Source: an uncultured Prevotellaceae bacterium (GTDB lineage: Bacteria; Bacteroidota; Bacteroidia; Bacteroidales; Bacteroidaceae). From it: 41,266 bases of DNA. Of the stretch, positions 1 through 7,143 are shown piece after piece (the first letter of the stretch is position 1; every line of letters begins with the position of its first letter). The notes below the pieces were generated by a model. It was not told the origin of the DNA. It searched no databases and saw nothing but the letters and a program-made list of their open reading frames with translations. The position numbers and the translations under genes are program-made. The DNA is taken from positions 1 through 41,266 of the forward strand of contig CAMVLT010000032.1 of assembly GCA_947168395.1 (NCBI GenBank). The letters run 5' to 3'.

Positions 1-121
1 TAAATTCCTCCTCATGCAAATCAGTCGGCAATTGTCTCTCAAGTTGCTGGAGAAGCTGCCCCTTTCCACCGACCCATTTAATAAATGGTCTTGCTAGTTC
101 TTTCGTATTTATATGTATCAT
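1..121 (-). CDS. D12-class DNA adenine methyltransferase, N-terminal part (runs off the window)
   Basis: The minus strand from an ATG at 119-121 is open to the window edge (40 codons). After a short lead, residues 12-24 read PFIKWVGGKGQLL. This is the N-terminal S-adenosylmethionine-binding motif (FxxWxGGK type) of D12/Dam-family N6-adenine methyltransferases, in the form found in M.DpnII-like enzymes. It is distinct from the D12 methyltransferase at 1752-2624, whose motif reads LRYPGGKG. It lies 68 bp downstream of the ATPase on the same strand, so it may belong to the same operon or use its own promoter in that gap. The catalytic DPPY motif would lie outside the window, so activity cannot be judged. 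The family call is good for so short a piece. Confidence 0.8.
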   Translation of the reverse strand, partial: MIHINTKELARPFIKWVGGKGQLLQQLERQLPTDLHEEEF

Positions 122-144
122 ATATCGTATTATCTATATTTAAC

Positions 145-178
145 TTACCCACTAACTTTTCCGAGTTACCCACTAACT
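145..178. repeat. Pair of 13-bp direct repeats, possible operator
   Basis: TTACCCACTAACT occurs at 145-157 and again at 166-178. The copies start 21 bp apart, about two helical turns, in the only sizeable gap inside the cassette, just upstream of the second methyltransferase. The spacing suits a dimeric DNA-binding protein such as the cassette's HTH protein. That role is inference. Confidence 0.5.
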
Positions 179-189
179 ACATGAGTTCC

Positions 190-1749
190 TCAGTCATGGA
201 TAAAATGAGTTATCATTTTTTCATATTCAGCCTTAAATATATCCACATCTTGTTGAATTTTCAAGAAGAAAGGATTAAGAACTTTTACGCCACCTCTTCC
301 CCAATGCTGTAACTGAAGGTTAAACCATTTCTTTGCATTTTGTCGACCTTGCTCGCCTGCTGCAAAAATTTGCTCATATGAGATTTCCCTAAAGCAAACT
401 TGTTTAGTGTAACCGAGAGACAAACTACCCCATAATACATCAGAATCAGAGATGTTGAATAAGAACCTTGCCAACAATCTTTCCGGGGATTCATTACCAG
501 GAAGCAATAGTACATTTTTGGCATTAGCAAGTTTTCGCATATCTGCATTATGTTTTCTTACATCTCCATCTAAAAAAATAATGGAATATGGATAGCAAAA
601 AGCTGGAATGTCTTTTGCTACCATCTCAATAAGCATGCTACAAGGCAACGTGGCATTAACGAATTTCAGACAGTTGGCTCTTGTTTTAAGAATGGCTTTC
701 ACAAACAATTCTGTTTCTTTGTCTTCTACATATACAGTTATTTTATTTTTATTTTTTCTTGGCGCAATTGCTGTTACATTTAAATCCAAGACAATGCCAT
801 TAAAATCGACATCTCTTTTTATCAGAATGTTATCGTCAGAACGCTTCAGGTAAATCATTCTAATTTGATTGAAGGTCTCGGGGCGCTGTTTTACCTCTTT
901 GCACAATTCATCTACAACTTTCAATAAAGAAATAGAATGGGTTGTGAAGATTATCTGCAAGTTTAAATCTGACGCATATTTCCTTAGGACTTTCAATAAC
1001 TCTACTTGAGATGCAGGATACATAGTCGCGTCAAGTTCGTCAATGGCCAGAATTCCACCTTTGTAAGATGAATACTTGTCTTTAAGCCTTTTGAATGAAA
1101 ACAATGCCAGAAGAATTTTTGCAAGATTGTCTTGCCCCATTGAATTTTGATTCCAGTCATACAATGATGTACTTATACCCATTGACTGCTTGTTAGTAGA
1201 AGATATTCCCGTTGTTGATGTTATTTCTGTATTGGAAATCAAAATTCTATTATGTAACTCCTTAAATATTGCTACTTCAGTAGGGGTCAATAACGCATCA
1301 TCAGTTTTAACAACATTTTCTTCTGCAAGTGGTACCAAGCGCTTTAGGCTAAGAAATATTGTTGGAAATTGGATGTAACCATCCCCTTTATCCCTGCTTC
1401 CTTTCCGCCAAAAGCGGACATTGGGGTCTCCTGTACGCACAATACTTTCAATCTCAAATTGCTGACCATTATCGAAAAACAAAGACCATTCGTGCTCTTT
1501 GGGCTTATCGAATATAGGGGAAAGACGGAACTTATCGCTAAATGCAGAACGATAACTACCGCCACATAATGGTTTCTCTCCATACATGGGGTTATCCTTA
1601 GGAATGGAAAACGTTTGTGTTATCATTCCCAAGAGTGTTGACTTCTGTGTTCCGTTCTGACCCGCAATTGCCGTCAGTTGACTGCCGAGTTCAAATTCCT
1701 GTTCTTTGAACCCCCTGAATTTTGTTATGTATACTTTTTCGATCTTCAT
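190..1749 (-). CDS. OLD-like AAA ATPase with C-terminal TOPRIM-like domain
   Basis: A 519-residue protein of the SMC/RecF/OLD ATPase group. Visible motifs in order: a Walker A-like GQNGTQKST (residues 30-38, with Gln where the P-loop usually has its last Gly), an ABC-signature-like SMGQDNL (203-209), Walker B ILAIDELD (233-240), and an H-loop TTHS (269-272). A C-terminal region follows with E342 in VEDKE and D394-G-D396 in IFLDGDV, the acidic pattern of TOPRIM nuclease domains. OLD nucleases and the PARIS pair (ATPase plus DUF4435) combine such parts in phage defence. The start is 2 nt after the upstream methyltransferase stop, so the two are probably cotranscribed. ATPase identity is firm. 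The TOPRIM assignment rests on short motifs and the defence role is inferred from context. Confidence 0.82.
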   Translation of the reverse strand: MKIEKVYITKFRGFKEQEFELGSQLTAIAGQNGTQKSTLLGMITQTFSIPKDNPMYGEKPLCGGSYRSAFSDKFRLSPIFDKPKEHEWSLFFDNGQQFEIESIVRTGDPNVRFWRKGSRDKGDGYIQFPTIFLSLKRLVPLAEENVVKTDDALLTPTEVAIFKELHNRILISNTEITSTTGISSTNKQSMGISTSLYDWNQNSMGQDNLAKILLALFSFKRLKDKYSSYKGGILAIDELDATMYPASQVELLKVLRKYASDLNLQIIFTTHSISLLKVVDELCKEVKQRPETFNQIRMIYLKRSDDNILIKRDVDFNGIVLDLNVTAIAPRKNKNKITVYVEDKETELFVKAILKTRANCLKFVNATLPCSMLIEMVAKDIPAFCYPYSIIFLDGDVRKHNADMRKLANAKNVLLLPGNESPERLLARFLFNISDSDVLWGSLSLGYTKQVCFREISYEQIFAAGEQGRQNAKKWFNLQLQHWGRGGVKVLNPFFLKIQQDVDIFKAEYEKMITHFIHD

Positions 1750-1751
1750 CC

Positions 1752-2624
1752 TTATACAAATAATGCATTGTTCAATTGTGATATTGATTCGCTATAGTGG
1801 AGCCTATCATCAAATATTAATATTTCGTCACCTACTCTATTTGAAGCACATTGTGATAGCTGATACAGCACTTTTTTTCTCTTCTCATAGAGTTGCATTA
1901 TATATTTCTGATTATCATAAGATATAATCCACTTCTTGCGCATGGTTTTTACAAAATCCGCTAATTTTTTATGATCTTCGTCGCAAAAAGCATTCATATA
2001 TAAACCAGAACCTTTTTTATAATAAGGCGGATCTAAATAAATGAATATATCCCTTTTCATCCTTTCAAGTTGTCTCACAAAATCAATACCATCGAAATTA
2101 GAAAGATGTACTCTATGTGAGAAACGTTGTATATCACGAATGCGACTTATCAACTCAGTTTTATTAAAGCGGGCATTGATTTTGTATTTTCCTGTTTGGT
2201 TAATACCTCCAATTATTCCACCTGATATAACCCCAGACACATTTGTACGATTCAAAAAGAATGTTGATTTTGCTAATTCTAATATGTCAGCAGTTTTATA
2301 GTTGTCCTGAATTTTTTTATAAACAACCCATTGTTCCACTGTTATAGGGACTTGTTCTATCCATTCGCATAGGGCATCAGCCCTATTAAGCACGGCATAC
2401 CAAAAAGCATAAATAGAAGGGTCTAAGTCGTTAATGAATATGTCTCCAACATATTCATCCATCATCAGCCGTAAAGCAAGGCCAGCTCCACCTGCATAAG
2501 GTTCTGCATAGTCTGTTCCAATCAAGTCGTTTTCCTCAAGAAATTGGGTCATAAACTTGAAAATACATCCTTTGCCGCCTGGATAACGAAGTGGTGACCT
2601 ATATATACGCCTATTCCTTTCCAT
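1752..2624 (-). CDS. D12-class N6-adenine DNA methyltransferase
   Basis: A 290-residue, full-length Dam/D12-family enzyme expected to transfer a methyl group from S-adenosylmethionine to N6 of adenine in a specific DNA site. The N-terminal SAM-binding segment SPLRYPGGKG is at residues 10-19, EPYAGGAG at 41-48, and the catalytic IYLDPPYY has DPPY at 198-201. All core motifs look intact, so it is probably active. Its start overlaps the end of the ParB-like gene by 14 nt and its stop is 2 nt from the ATPase start, which indicates tight translational coupling. No restriction endonuclease is visible in the window. It could protect host DNA from the neighbouring nuclease-like protein or act as an orphan epigenetic methylase. 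The target sequence cannot be read from the protein. Confidence 0.9.
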   Translation of the reverse strand: MERNRRIYRSPLRYPGGKGCIFKFMTQFLEENDLIGTDYAEPYAGGAGLALRLMMDEYVGDIFINDLDPSIYAFWYAVLNRADALCEWIEQVPITVEQWVVYKKIQDNYKTADILELAKSTFFLNRTNVSGVISGGIIGGINQTGKYKINARFNKTELISRIRDIQRFSHRVHLSNFDGIDFVRQLERMKRDIFIYLDPPYYKKGSGLYMNAFCDEDHKKLADFVKTMRKKWIISYDNQKYIMQLYEKRKKVLYQLSQCASNRVGDEILIFDDRLHYSESISQLNNALFV

Positions 2625-3879
2625 GTGATTCTTTTAACATTGCACCCAAAATGATGGAGATACCCATTGCTTTTTCTGCGGAGATGGATGATTGATAATT
2701 ATGTGCACCTGTATGAAACAATTGAGGAAGTGTCTCCTGTAAGATATTCTGTTCATTTAAAAAAGTTTTCACATCTTTGGTTAGGTTTTTCTTAGCGAGA
2801 GGATAGAATTGTTCAATGTACTCGTCTATAGCCTTTTTACCAGTATATCCACAATCAGCAGCTGCCGTTTCACATAACAAACGTAAACTCATCCTAAAGA
2901 TAGCAAATATCTTAGGGGAGAAAGCCTTTGTGTTACTATCAACATAATTATAAAGAGACAAGATGTCGCTATACAAATTATTGACATCACCTGACTTCAA
3001 GATAAGTTTTTCACCAAAAAACACTTGCTTAGTCTTTCTTGTTATTGGTGTTTTCCTTTGTGATAGAGCCATGGGAGCATTGACTTTGGCTGTTTCATCC
3101 TTCTTCACTGGTGGGTCGTAGAAATGAAAAGACTTCTGCTTGTTACTCTCAATAATCTCTTTAGAGCGCTGATCCAACACCAATAACGGATTACCACGAT
3201 TGACACGAGTGGTAATCTGTTTGTTTTTAACTTTCTGATATATATCATTCAATAACGTCCAAACCTCTTCATCAGAATGGCGTGTCTTGAGTTTGTCACC
3301 TTCAAGTTCAAAGCCCATTCTTGACAGGATACTGTCTGTGAGAATTTCCTTGCGCACAAATCCTTGATTCAGTTCTGGATGCTCTGTAATAAATCCTCCC
3401 GTGGACTCATCAAAACGAAGGAATGTGCTTTTATCTTCACCAAGATATTTTGAAGCAAAAATATCTCGTTCAAGTGGCTGCCAAGTGTTTCTAAGCTGGA
3501 CATGTTTACGATAAATACTTTTTAAAGCGATATCTTCAGAGCACACATTGCATGGCAATAATTCTGGGACGTTTGGCAATATCACACTCAACCCATCGCC
3601 TTTTACATATCCTAATTTGATTTTTGCTAATACGACTCTGCGATTGCCATCATATACGATAGGCTTTCCCTCTTTAAAAACAACGATTGGCAATTCACTA
3701 TAATCATAATAGTCCCCCATTTCTTTGGCGAGTTTGTTTAACTCCCATTTAGCATAAGGGTCACTTATAGCTCGGTCTACCACATCTTGATCTTTTGCTG
3801 TCGAGATAATAGGGTCACGTGGATTTTCTGTCCACAGCACCAAATCTTTAACTTTTATTTCTTTTATCTGTTGATCCAT
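2611..3879 (-). CDS. ParB/Srx-like N-terminal domain protein
   Basis: About 422 residues from the ATG at 3877-3879, four bases past the end of the HTH gene; a longer reading exists but overlaps that gene. The N-terminus (KEIKVKDLVLWTENPRDPI) and the later VYDGNRRVVLAKIKLG match the ParB/sulfiredoxin fold, whose ENPR and GNRR motifs bind nucleotide (CTP or ATP in characterised members) or act in nuclease-like proteins. The remaining roughly 300 residues show no motif I recognise. It lacks the central HTH of chromosome-partitioning ParB and has no ParA partner, so a partition role is unlikely. Position between an HTH regulator and an adenine methyltransferase suggests a part in a modification or defence system. 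The domain call is fairly sure; the function is unknown. Confidence 0.75.
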   Translation of the reverse strand: MDQQIKEIKVKDLVLWTENPRDPIISTAKDQDVVDRAISDPYAKWELNKLAKEMGDYYDYSELPIVVFKEGKPIVYDGNRRVVLAKIKLGYVKGDGLSVILPNVPELLPCNVCSEDIALKSIYRKHVQLRNTWQPLERDIFASKYLGEDKSTFLRFDESTGGFITEHPELNQGFVRKEILTDSILSRMGFELEGDKLKTRHSDEEVWTLLNDIYQKVKNKQITTRVNRGNPLLVLDQRSKEIIESNKQKSFHFYDPPVKKDETAKVNAPMALSQRKTPITRKTKQVFFGEKLILKSGDVNNLYSDILSLYNYVDSNTKAFSPKIFAIFRMSLRLLCETAAADCGYTGKKAIDEYIEQFYPLAKKNLTKDVKTFLNEQNILQETLPQLFHTGAHNYQSSISAEKAMGISIILGAMLKESHGKE

Positions 3880-3883
3880 ACAT

Positions 3884-4093
3884 CTATTCATTTTCAGTCC
3901 ACAATAAGTCATCCACGCTGACGCTAAGAATTTTTGCCAGTTGGATGAACATCTCCACATTAGGTTGGGCGGCATTAGTCACCCACTTCGACATAACCGC
4001 TGGGTCTTTATCTAGGATTTCCGACAATTGTTTATTGGTCATTCCTTTCTCTGCAAGTACCACTTTTAGGCGGTTAATTCTTTTACGCTCCAT
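3884..4093 (-). CDS. XRE-family helix-turn-helix regulator
   Basis: A 69-residue protein from ATG 4091-4093 (MERKRINRLK); an upstream in-frame Met exists but would place the promoter inside the gene. Residues about 10-55 (LAEKGMTNKQLSEILDKDPAVMSKW followed by P-N-V-E) form a classic XRE/Cro-type HTH with little else. It is the first gene of the minus-strand cassette, and its stop is followed 4 nt later by the start of the ParB-like gene. Small XRE proteins in this position usually autoregulate a toxin-like or restriction-modification operon, which is the likely role here. Confidence 0.85.
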   Translation of the reverse strand: MERKRINRLKVVLAEKGMTNKQLSEILDKDPAVMSKWVTNAAQPNVEMFIQLAKILSVSVDDLLWTENE

Positions 4094-4115
4094 TTGTATT
4101 CTAATAATTTGGCTA

Positions 4116-4123
4116 CAAATATA
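4116..4123 (-). promoter_or_regulatory. Candidate -7 box of the HTH cassette
   Basis: On the minus strand this reads TATATTTG, a match to the Bacteroidales TAnnTTTG -7 element, about 22 bases before the HTH start codon. No good TTTG -33 box is seen at the usual distance, so it is weak or needs an activator. Confidence 0.45.
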
Positions 4124-4229
4124 CACAAAATTTCACAAGTTCACTATTGTTTGAGCAAAATTCTAGTGATATTGAGTAGAAAAATTGCTTTTATCTTCAA
4201 TTTTCTTACTATTTACACGTTCTTTATAC

Positions 4230-4430
4230 TCATTTGTCAACTCCGTCACTTTGCTTATTATCTGTACCAACTGCATCATGTACTTTTCCAACTTGCAAAC
4301 TTACACGGAAACCAATGTAATAACTTCCACATTTCAAACTGCTTTGATTTCCTGTGGAATAGTAACGTCCGTAAACGCTTTTTCCCTTTGGCCTTGCCCT
4401 ACGAATGGCATCGTCGGCCTCTGGATTTCC
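4230..4430 (-). pseudogene. Remnant of a protein C-terminus (possible SUMF1/FGE-like tail)
   Basis: A 66-codon open stretch without an ATG, bounded upstream by a stop at 4431-4433. It ends KCGSYYIGFRVSLQVGK plus a short tail. The YYIGFRV ending resembles the C-terminus of formylglycine-generating-enzyme/SUMF1-like domains (G-F-R-V/L), common in Bacteroidales lipoproteins. No upstream domain is present, so I read it as a leftover 3' end. The family match is weak. Confidence 0.3.
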
Positions 4431-4479
4431 TCAAAAGTTTCGACTCGCCCTGTCACCGAAGGACTGGCTTAGTCGGCGG

Positions 4480-4511
4480 CAAAGATACGAAAAAGTTTCG
4501 AAACTAACAAA
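4480..4511 (-). promoter_or_regulatory. Bacteroidales-type promoter facing left
   Basis: The minus strand reads TTTG (4508-4511), exactly 20 bases, then TATCTTTG (4480-4487), an ideal -33/-7 pair. It reads into the gene remnant and then, some 390 bases later, the HTH cassette. It may be the orphaned promoter of the lost gene or a distal promoter of the cassette. Confidence 0.6.
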
Positions 4512-4553
4512 TAAATCAGGCTGGAAATTTCATTTAGGGGAAATCGCAAAGAC

Positions 4554-5232
4554 ACCTCATAACCTCATATAATCTTCTGGATCCCCTTTGTACACTGAGG
4601 TTTCGGAGCATGAGGTATATTTGAGACACCTCATGGATACCTCATAGAACCTCATGGAAATCTCATAGACATCCGTTCTCCGTTTTGGCGCGCTCGGCCC
4701 CTTGGGGACGCTTGCTACTGCAAGGACGCAAGAATTTCCAAATTCGCCATTGGAACACGAATAATACTTGTAAACTATTTTCGCGTTAGTAGAAGACTGC
4801 CGAAACCGCCCTGAAACGCCATAGAAACGGGGTTTAGAGTTTAGGTAGGGCAAAGTCGGGGTTTACCGTAAGCAAACCCCCAGTTTACCCTACTCAAACC
4901 CGGAGTTTGCCCGGAGCAAAGTTTCAGAGGGTTTTGATGGTGTTTTGAGTGTAAATATATTTCGCAACAATCAACTCAGTTGGTTTTGCAGCATCAGAAT
5001 AACTGTTCCCGTTCGTTCGTTCTTCCTCAATATATATAGGAGGAAGAACAAACGCACAGGAACATGTTCTCTGCCTCAGAAGGCGAGCGCCGTTTCGGGC
5101 ATGGCCGAGCGCGCCAAAAAGGACGTCCATGAGGTTCCTATGAGGTATCCATGAGGTATCTCACAGAAACCTCATGCTCTGAAACTCCTGTATACAAAGG
5201 GGTTTCAGAGGATTATATGAGGTTATGAGGTT
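4554..5232. repeat. 680-bp element bounded by long CCTCAT-rich inverted repeats
   Basis: No credible gene lies in 4431-5347. The left arm (about 4554-4699) and the reverse complement of the right arm (about 5104-5232) align over roughly 130-145 bp with scattered mismatches and one small gap. Each arm carries several ACCTCAT/ATGAGGT units about 10-12 bp apart and ends inward at a shared GGCGCGCTCGGCC block. The interior has imperfect repeats of GTTTACC/GGAGTTTGCCC (4858-4925) and a strong imperfect hairpin (about 5004-5066) around an AT loop. The structure suggests a non-autonomous mobile element or a structured RNA; two ORFs of 98 and 68 codons here are by-products of the repeats. Confidence 0.65.
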
Positions 5233-5296
5233 ATTTTGTATATTACTACTTTATACGAACGGGCTGGGAGCTTGCTCCAAAAAATCGTCCGCAAGA

Positions 5297-5328
5297 TTTG
5301 GGGATTACGGCGGAATGTAGTAACTTTG
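5297..5328 (+). promoter_or_regulatory. Promoter of the BASS transporter gene
   Basis: TTTG at 5297-5300, a 20-bp spacer, and TAACTTTG at 5321-5328 match the Bacteroidales -33/-7 consensus. The start codon at 5348 would give a leader of roughly 13 nt. Confidence 0.75.
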
Positions 5329-5347
5329 CACCGCAGTAACGATTTAT

Positions 5348-6313
5348 ATGGGTATCATCAGCTTTGTCAAGGAATGGACGCTGCCGTTGGCTATGGGGAC
5401 GGGAGCGGCGGCATACGGAGTGTTCGCCTTCACGCCACAGTTGGACGAGGCGGGACGGGCGATGGCCCCGTTCTTTGCTGCCATACTGCCGCTGTTTATG
5501 TTCCTGGTGCTGTTCGTCACGTTCTGCAAGGTGGATTTCCGTCAGCTGAGGCCGGTGGGATGGCACGTATGGGTGGGCGTGTTCCAGCTGCTGCTGATTG
5601 GGGTGCTGATGGCGCTGGCAGTGGGGTTCCGCATGAGCGGCGACAGTCTGATTCTGATGGAGTCGGTGCTGATGTGCGTCATCTCGCCCTGTGCCACTGC
5701 TGCGGCTGTGGTGACACAGAAGCTGGGCGGCTCGCTGGAGCAGATGACGACCTATACGTTTATCTCGAACTTCATCACGGCACTGGCCGTACCCGTTTGC
5801 TTCCCGATGATCGAGAAGTCGGCTGACATGACGTTCCTGTCGGCTTTCGCCAAGATTCTGTACGAGGTGGTGGTGGTACTGTTGGTGCCGATGCTCTTAG
5901 GTTACATCGTGAAGCACCACTTGCACCGCCTGCACCGCCATATTCTGAGCATCCGTGACCTGAGCTACTACCTGTGGGCCTGCTCGCTGATGATTGTAAC
6001 GGGCACGACGGTGAGGAACATCGTCCACGCTGACACCACGTTGGCGCTGCTGACGGCGATTGCGCTGATAGGGCTGGTGATGTGTGTGGTGCAGTTTGCC
6101 GTGGGCCGCTACATAGGCCACTACTTCGGCCATACGCAGGAGGCCGGCCAGGCTTTGGGGCAGAAGAACACGGCGTTTGCCATTTGGCTTTCGAGCACTT
6201 ACCTGAATCCGCTCAGCTCGGTTGGTCCCGGCTGCTATATTCTGTGGCAGAACATTATCAACTCCATCGAGATATGGCAGGAAGAGAAGGGAGAAGTGAG
6301 AAGGGAAAAGTGA
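5348..6313 (+). CDS. Bile acid:sodium symporter (BASS) family transporter
   Basis: A 321-residue, strongly hydrophobic inner-membrane protein with about nine or ten membrane segments and little outside them. The mid-protein segment VISPCATAAAVVTQKLGGS and the late GQALGQKNTAFAIWLSSTYLNP followed by PGCYILWQN fit the two crossed-helix regions of BASS-family (TC 2.A.28) secondary transporters, which move organic anions with sodium. The substrate cannot be read: relatives carry bile acids, pantothenate, pyruvate or related acids. It has its own promoter and stands alone on the plus strand. It ends 9 bp from the convergent DUF4249 gene, with no clear terminator between them. A divergent helper is absent. 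Family confidence is good. Confidence 0.8.
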   Translation: MGIISFVKEWTLPLAMGTGAAAYGVFAFTPQLDEAGRAMAPFFAAILPLFMFLVLFVTFCKVDFRQLRPVGWHVWVGVFQLLLIGVLMALAVGFRMSGDSLILMESVLMCVISPCATAAAVVTQKLGGSLEQMTTYTFISNFITALAVPVCFPMIEKSADMTFLSAFAKILYEVVVVLLVPMLLGYIVKHHLHRLHRHILSIRDLSYYLWACSLMIVTGTTVRNIVHADTTLALLTAIALIGLVMCVVQFAVGRYIGHYFGHTQEAGQALGQKNTAFAIWLSSTYLNPLSSVGPGCYILWQNIINSIEIWQEEKGEVRREK

Positions 6314-6322
6314 AAAGGGTGA

Positions 6323-7138
6323 TTATTCTTCCTCCTCGACATCGGCGGTGTGGAAGACGAGGTTATGCGTGATTTGGTAGTAGGCGGTAAAGTAGCCCAG
6401 GCAGCCGCCGGTGATGTTGGTAACGGGGTTGGTGCCCGTGTTGTCCATCATCTGCATGGAGTATAGGTAATCGTAGGCTGAACGGTCGATGGCGCGGATA
6501 TCGATGCGTATGCGGTCGCCCTCGTTGAGCACGTCGTTGCTGGTACCCTTTTCCTGTTCACGCTCGGTAACGCAGGTAAACACCTGTTGCAGGTCGCCGT
6601 CGGCAGTACGCTGGTCGTCGCTGATGACAGCCCACCGGTAGCCAATGTTGTTGCGGAAGATGTGGAGGAAGTAATAGTTGGTGGCGTGCGGGATGTCCTG
6701 CAGGTGAAGTTCGCCCAAGAGGTAGCGCTCGGTGGCAATCTTCTTCCAGACGAAGCGGAAGCTGTTCATTTCAGGACACTGCTGCATGGTGGAGGTCGAG
6801 GTGAAGTGGTGGCCATCAACGTCGATGGTGAGGTTGTAGCGTGTTCCGGGCTTGCCGGGCAGTGCCGCTGAGTAGTAGCCGTCGCGCGAGTAATTGAGTC
6901 GGCGGCTGATGCTGTCGCCCGAGCTGATGACGACGGTGGCACCTTCCACGCCGTGGTTGTTGGAGTTATCGTCCATGTTCTGCGTCATGGTGATGCGCAC
7001 GGTGGAGCGGTCCTGATTGACGTTGGCCTCGACGACGTAAAGCGGGGCCACCTGGCGATAGTCAATGTCGATGTCTTTCTCGCAGGAAACCAGGGCGAGG
7101 AAGAGTGCAATGGGGCCGATGAGACTTATTCGGTGCAT
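6323..7138 (-). CDS. DUF4249 outer-membrane lipoprotein
   Basis: A 271-residue lipoprotein with signal peptide and lipobox ALVSC (Cys19), then a beta-rich domain typical of DUF4249 (PF14054): YVVEANVNQDRSTVRITMT, GATVVISSGD and PGTRYNLTIDVDG. In Bacteroidales, DUF4249 lipoproteins are encoded directly after a TonB-dependent receptor and are thought to form the surface partner of that receptor, as SusD does for SusC. That arrangement holds here: the gene starts 5 nt after the receptor stop. The substrate is unknown. Probably cotranscribed with the receptor and with alaS. Confidence 0.85.
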   Translation of the reverse strand: MHRISLIGPIALFLALVSCEKDIDIDYRQVAPLYVVEANVNQDRSTVRITMTQNMDDNSNNHGVEGATVVISSGDSISRRLNYSRDGYYSAALPGKPGTRYNLTIDVDGHHFTSTSTMQQCPEMNSFRFVWKKIATERYLLGELHLQDIPHATNYYFLHIFRNNIGYRWAVISDDQRTADGDLQQVFTCVTEREQEKGTSNDVLNEGDRIRIDIRAIDRSAYDYLYSMQMMDNTGTNPVTNITGGCLGYFTAYYQITHNLVFHTADVEEEE

Positions 7139-7143
7139 GGTAT

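Noticed and set aside
2611..3879. Plasmid or chromosome partition ParB
   Set aside because: No ParA partner, no central HTH typical of partition ParB, no parS-like sites seen.
4094..4507. Plus-strand ORFs of 95-137 codons in the gap after the cassette
   Set aside because: No motifs and no promoter; they run antisense through the remnant and promoter.
4557..5130. Minus-strand ORFs of 98 and 68 codons in the inverted-repeat element
   Set aside because: Their sequence follows the CCTCAT repeats and hairpin; repeat by-products, not genes.
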